A stretch of DNA of 17,999 nucleotides from RGIG7378 sp964500525 (GTDB lineage: Bacteria; Bacillota; Clostridia; RGIG7378), in the NCBI GenBank assembly GCA_964500525.1, contig CAZCOE010000106.1, positions 1 to 17,999 on the forward strand. The letters are read 5' to 3'. Shown piece by piece: positions 16,136 to 17,999 of the stretch. Position numbers and translations under genes: made by a program. The notes under the pieces are model-generated. The model was not told the DNA's origin. It was given only the letters and a program-made list of their open reading frames with translations, and did no database searches. Within the stretch, counting starts at the first letter, position 1; every line of letters begins with the position of its first letter.

Positions 16136-17248
16136 TAATATCTGCCAAGCCGGCCTATAGAGAAATTGCAAATTCCAATAGCTGACTCCTGCCAGACCGT
16201 ATTCATTTACCAGGTTTAATTTCGCCTGCTGACTCCTGGGATCCTCGAACCATACCACATGGGCTTTACCGCTCTGATCGGTATAGTTGTAGTAGGGCGT
16301 CTGGCTGTCCGGGTCAAACTCAATGGATGCTCCATTGGAAACAGCCTGGTTCAGGGCTGCATTGGGGGACAGGTTTCTGGCGGCAGTGCCTCTTTGGTAT
16401 GGCAATGTCCAATCGTAGCTATAGAGGGGCATGCCCATGAGTATCTTCTCCGGCGGGATTTGGGTGACTGCATAGTCCAGAACCTTGCGTATCTGATCTA
16501 CCGGGGCAGTGGCCATGGGAGGACCGTAGAGATATCCCCACTCATAGGTCATCAGTATAACGTAGTCGGCCACCTGACCATGAAATGCGTAGTCGTGGGC
16601 CTGGTACAGCAAGCCCTGCTGGTCTGTGGACTGCTTTGGCGCCAGGGCAGTGGCCAGAACATAGCCTCCGGGCTGAAGCAGTTCCGATAACTCTGCCAGG
16701 AAGGAATTGTATGCATCCCGATCGCTGGGATACAGGTATTCGAAATCCACATTAACACCAAAATAGCTCTTGGACTCAAGAGTTGTGAGAATGTTGCTCA
16801 ACAGATTGGCACGGACCTGCGGATTGTTAAGCACCTCCGAGGCTGTATCGCTGGAGAATCCTCCGGTTTCCCGGGTGTTGGTCAGTGTCATCAGGGGAGC
16901 GGTTGAGGCTGCATATGCGCTGCGGATCAGGCGCAGGTCCTCAGGTTCATCCAGAGTGCCATCGGGCTGAACTCTGTAGGAAAACACGGACAAATATGTC
17001 AGATGGGGAAGAGCGGCAGACAGGGCTATATTGCCAATGCCGGGATAGGCGTATCCGTTTACTACAATTGTGGGCTTATCAGCGGGCTCCTGGTCAGAAC
17101 CTGCAGCAGGAATAATCAGGGCTTGGCCGGGAATCAGCCGGTTGGGGTAGGTCAGCTGATTTATATATGCCAATGATTCGGCGGTGTTGCCTGTTTTGTC
17201 GGCTATTGAGTACAGGGTATCTCCACGTCTGACCTCATATATTTCCAT
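16103..17248 (-). CDS. LysM plus glycoside hydrolase 18 protein (YaaH/SleL-like)
   Basis: The 381-residue protein has one LysM peptidoglycan-binding module at residues 1-47 (EIYEVRRGDTLYSIADKTGN) followed by a GH18 barrel from about 60 to the end. The catalytic segment FGVNVDFEYLYPSDRD places the acid/base glutamate at E170, with D168 two residues before it. ILMTYEW and the late tryptophan in AGVSYWNL are also family features. Close relatives, YaaH and SleL, are spore-coat N-acetylglucosaminidases that act on cortex fragments. Like them it lacks a signal peptide, which fits synthesis in the mother cell and assembly in the coat. Relatives often have two LysM modules; here there is one. The SD (GAGG, minus strand) is weak and no clear sigma-A promoter was seen, so sporulation sigma-factor control is possible. 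The tail overlaps the U32 gene by 33 bases. Confidence 0.9.
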   Translation of the reverse strand: MEIYEVRRGDTLYSIADKTGNTAESLAYINQLTYPNRLIPGQALIIPAAGSDQEPADKPTIVVNGYAYPGIGNIALSAALPHLTYLSVFSYRVQPDGTLDEPEDLRLIRSAYAASTAPLMTLTNTRETGGFSSDTASEVLNNPQVRANLLSNILTTLESKSYFGVNVDFEYLYPSDRDAYNSFLAELSELLQPGGYVLATALAPKQSTDQQGLLYQAHDYAFHGQVADYVILMTYEWGYLYGPPMATAPVDQIRKVLDYAVTQIPPEKILMGMPLYSYDWTLPYQRGTAARNLSPNAALNQAVSNGASIEFDPDSQTPYYNYTDQSGKAHVVWFEDPRSQQAKLNLVNEYGLAGVSYWNLQFLYRPAWQILSDMFNVENVF

Positions 17249-17313
17249 AAGACCTCGACAAATAGGTTGTTCTGATTATTTATATGCATTCGGAACTGGA
17301 TATGTCCTCAGTT

Positions 17314-17343
17314 TTGACAATAAGTTTGTCTGGGTGCTATAAT
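17314..17343 (+). promoter_or_regulatory. Strong promoter for tRNA-Ala
   Basis: A perfect -35 TTGACA (17314-17319) and a perfect -10 TATAAT (17338-17343) are separated by 18 bases. The tRNA begins 14 bases after the -10 box, leaving a short 5' leader. This is the best promoter in the window, as expected for a stable RNA. Confidence 0.9.
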
Positions 17344-17356
17344 TTGCCGAGTACAT

Positions 17357-17432
17357 GGGGCATTAGCACAGTTGGTAGCGCGCTACATTCGCATTGTAGA
17401 GGTCACCGGTTCGACTCCGGCATGCTCCACCA
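17357..17432 (+). tRNA. tRNA-Ala, anticodon CGC
   Basis: The 76-base gene folds into a cloverleaf. The acceptor GGGGCAT pairs with ATGCTCC and includes G3:U70, the alanine identity pair. The anticodon stem CTACA/TGTAG holds loop TTCGCAT, with anticodon CGC at 17390-17392 reading GCG. The T-loop is TTCGACT and the 3' CCA is encoded. Two positions are mispaired: A12 with C23 in the D stem and A49 with C65 in the T stem. It stands alone with its own promoter and terminator. Confidence 0.93.
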
Positions 17433-17441
17433 AGAAAAGAA

Positions 17442-17475
17442 ACGTCATTTGTCAGTGGGACAAATGACGTTTTTT
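17442..17475 (+). terminator. Intrinsic terminator after tRNA-Ala
   Basis: A perfect 12-base stem, ACGTCATTTGTC (17442-17453) with GACAAATGACGT (17459-17470), closes a five-base loop and is followed by a T-run to 17475. It starts ten bases after the tRNA CCA end and should stop the tRNA transcript before the repeat array. Confidence 0.92.
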
Positions 17476-17485
17476 CAAGTGCGCC

Positions 17486-17847
17486 CAGCGTGCATGTGAT
17501 CACGCGTCAGCGTGCATGCCATCACGCGCCAGCGTGCATGTGATCACGCGCCAGCGTGTATGCTATCACGCACCAGCGTGCATGTGATCACGCGCCAGCG
17601 TGCATGCCATCACGCGTCAGCGTGCATGTGATCACGCGTCAGCGTGTATGCCATCACGCGCCAGCGTGCATGTGATCACGCGTCAGCGTGCATGCCATCA
17701 CGCATCAGCGTGCATGCCATCACGCGCCAGCGTGCATGTAATCCCGCGCCAGCGTGCATGCCATCACGCGCCAGCGTGCATGTGATCACGCGCCAGCGTG
17801 CATGCCATCACGCGCCAGCGTGCATGTGATCACGCGTCAGCGTGCAT
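17486..17847. repeat. Array of 16.5 tandem 22-base repeats with two alternating variants
   Basis: Sixteen full units and one ten-base partial unit follow without gaps. Each unit starts CAGCGTGCAT, then G, then two variable bases, then ATCACGCG, then C or T. Type A has TG at the variable site (making GTGATCAC) and type B has CC. Units 1-10 alternate A and B, units 10 and 11 are both B, and alternation resumes, so the true period is mostly 44 bases. Units 4, 8, 10 and 12 carry extra point changes. Each unit contains GCGTG and CACGC as inverted arms. The 22-base period is not a multiple of three, stops occur and no SD is present, so coding is unlikely. There are no spacers, so it is not a CRISPR array. 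Function is unknown. The gene-free stretch 17433-17943 otherwise holds only the tRNA terminator and the leader of the next gene. Confidence 0.95.
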
Positions 17848-17943
17848 CCCGAATCTATATATTTGACACAATCAGCTATCAAAAAAGACTACCTCCTCAA
17901 CCGCATTTATGGCAAAATGGAATCATGAGGGGAGGAGATTTCC

Positions 17944-17999
17944 ATGAAACATCAGAGAATAATCGGCATTGCGTTTTTCCTCTGCCTCCTTGTGCTTTT
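17944..17999 (+). CDS. Start of a gene for a probable secreted or membrane protein (cut by window end)
   Basis: Only the first 18 codons are visible: MKHQRIIGIAFFLCLLVL. A short basic N-terminus followed by a hydrophobic run is typical of a signal peptide or signal anchor. The cysteine at residue 14 is inside the hydrophobic run and is not clearly a lipobox. A strong SD (GGAGGAG, 17931-17937) lies six bases before the ATG. A TTGACA at 17863-17868, just after the repeat array, could be a -35 box, but no good -10 follows. Function cannot be told. Confidence 0.7.
   Translation, partial: MKHQRIIGIAFFLCLLVL

Noticed and set aside
17600..17829. Small repetitive proteins read through the 22-base repeats
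   Set aside because: All three frames give similar sequences because 22 is not a multiple of three; there is no SD, and stops break the frames.
17486..17847. CRISPR array
   Set aside because: The units are contiguous with no unique spacers, and no cas genes are seen.
17357..17847. Integrative element attached at the tRNA-Ala 3' end
   Set aside because: No integrase and no second copy of the tRNA 3' end are visible in the window.
17863..17892. Promoter for the last gene from TTGACA at 17863
   Set aside because: No acceptable -10 box lies 16-18 bases downstream, so it is mentioned only as a possible -35.

Overview
The window looks like a chromosomal segment from a Gram-positive, probably spore-forming member of the Clostridia. 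The evidence is a secA with a C-terminal Cys-rich zinc tail, a YerC/YecD TrpR-like regulator, the Firmicutes-type order prfA, Sua5/YwlC, ComEB-like dCMP deaminase, TagO/WecA, a LysM plus glycoside hydrolase 18 protein of the YaaH/SleL type, and strong SD sequences. Base composition is moderate, so an Oscillospirales-like gut or anaerobic lineage is plausible; this assignment is inference.

Region 1 (about 1-7660) is one tightly packed rightward block: yerC-like regulator, secA, a membrane TPR protein, thrC, a free-standing ACT-domain protein and hom. A good promoter lies at 56-85. Two junctions are ATGA stop/start overlaps, and the block ends at a strong hairpin terminator (7624-7655). It combines protein export (SecA) with the homoserine-to-threonine branch; homoserine kinase and aspartokinase are not in the window.

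Region 2 (7713-16135): a leftward padR-family regulator is divergent from a second rightward block: prfA (RF1), Sua5-type threonylcarbamoyl-AMP synthase, dCMP deaminase, a TagO/WecA-like transferase with an extra C-terminal domain, murA and a U32-family protein with a DUF3656-type region (RlhA-like). These genes serve translation termination, tRNA modification, pyrimidine deoxynucleotide supply, cell-wall precursor synthesis and probably rRNA hydroxylation. Most junctions overlap or are under 20 bases; the largest is 51 bases before murA.

Region 3 (16103-17999): a leftward LysM-GH18 gene converges on and overlaps the U32 gene. It is followed by a rightward tRNA-Ala(CGC) with its own promoter and terminator, then a roughly 360-base array of 22-base tandem repeats in which two variants alternate, and finally the start of a gene with a signal-peptide-like N-terminus, cut off by the window edge. 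The core genes are ordinary. The least explained elements are the repeat array, the C-terminal domain of the TagO/WecA-like protein and the SecA-coupled membrane TPR protein.
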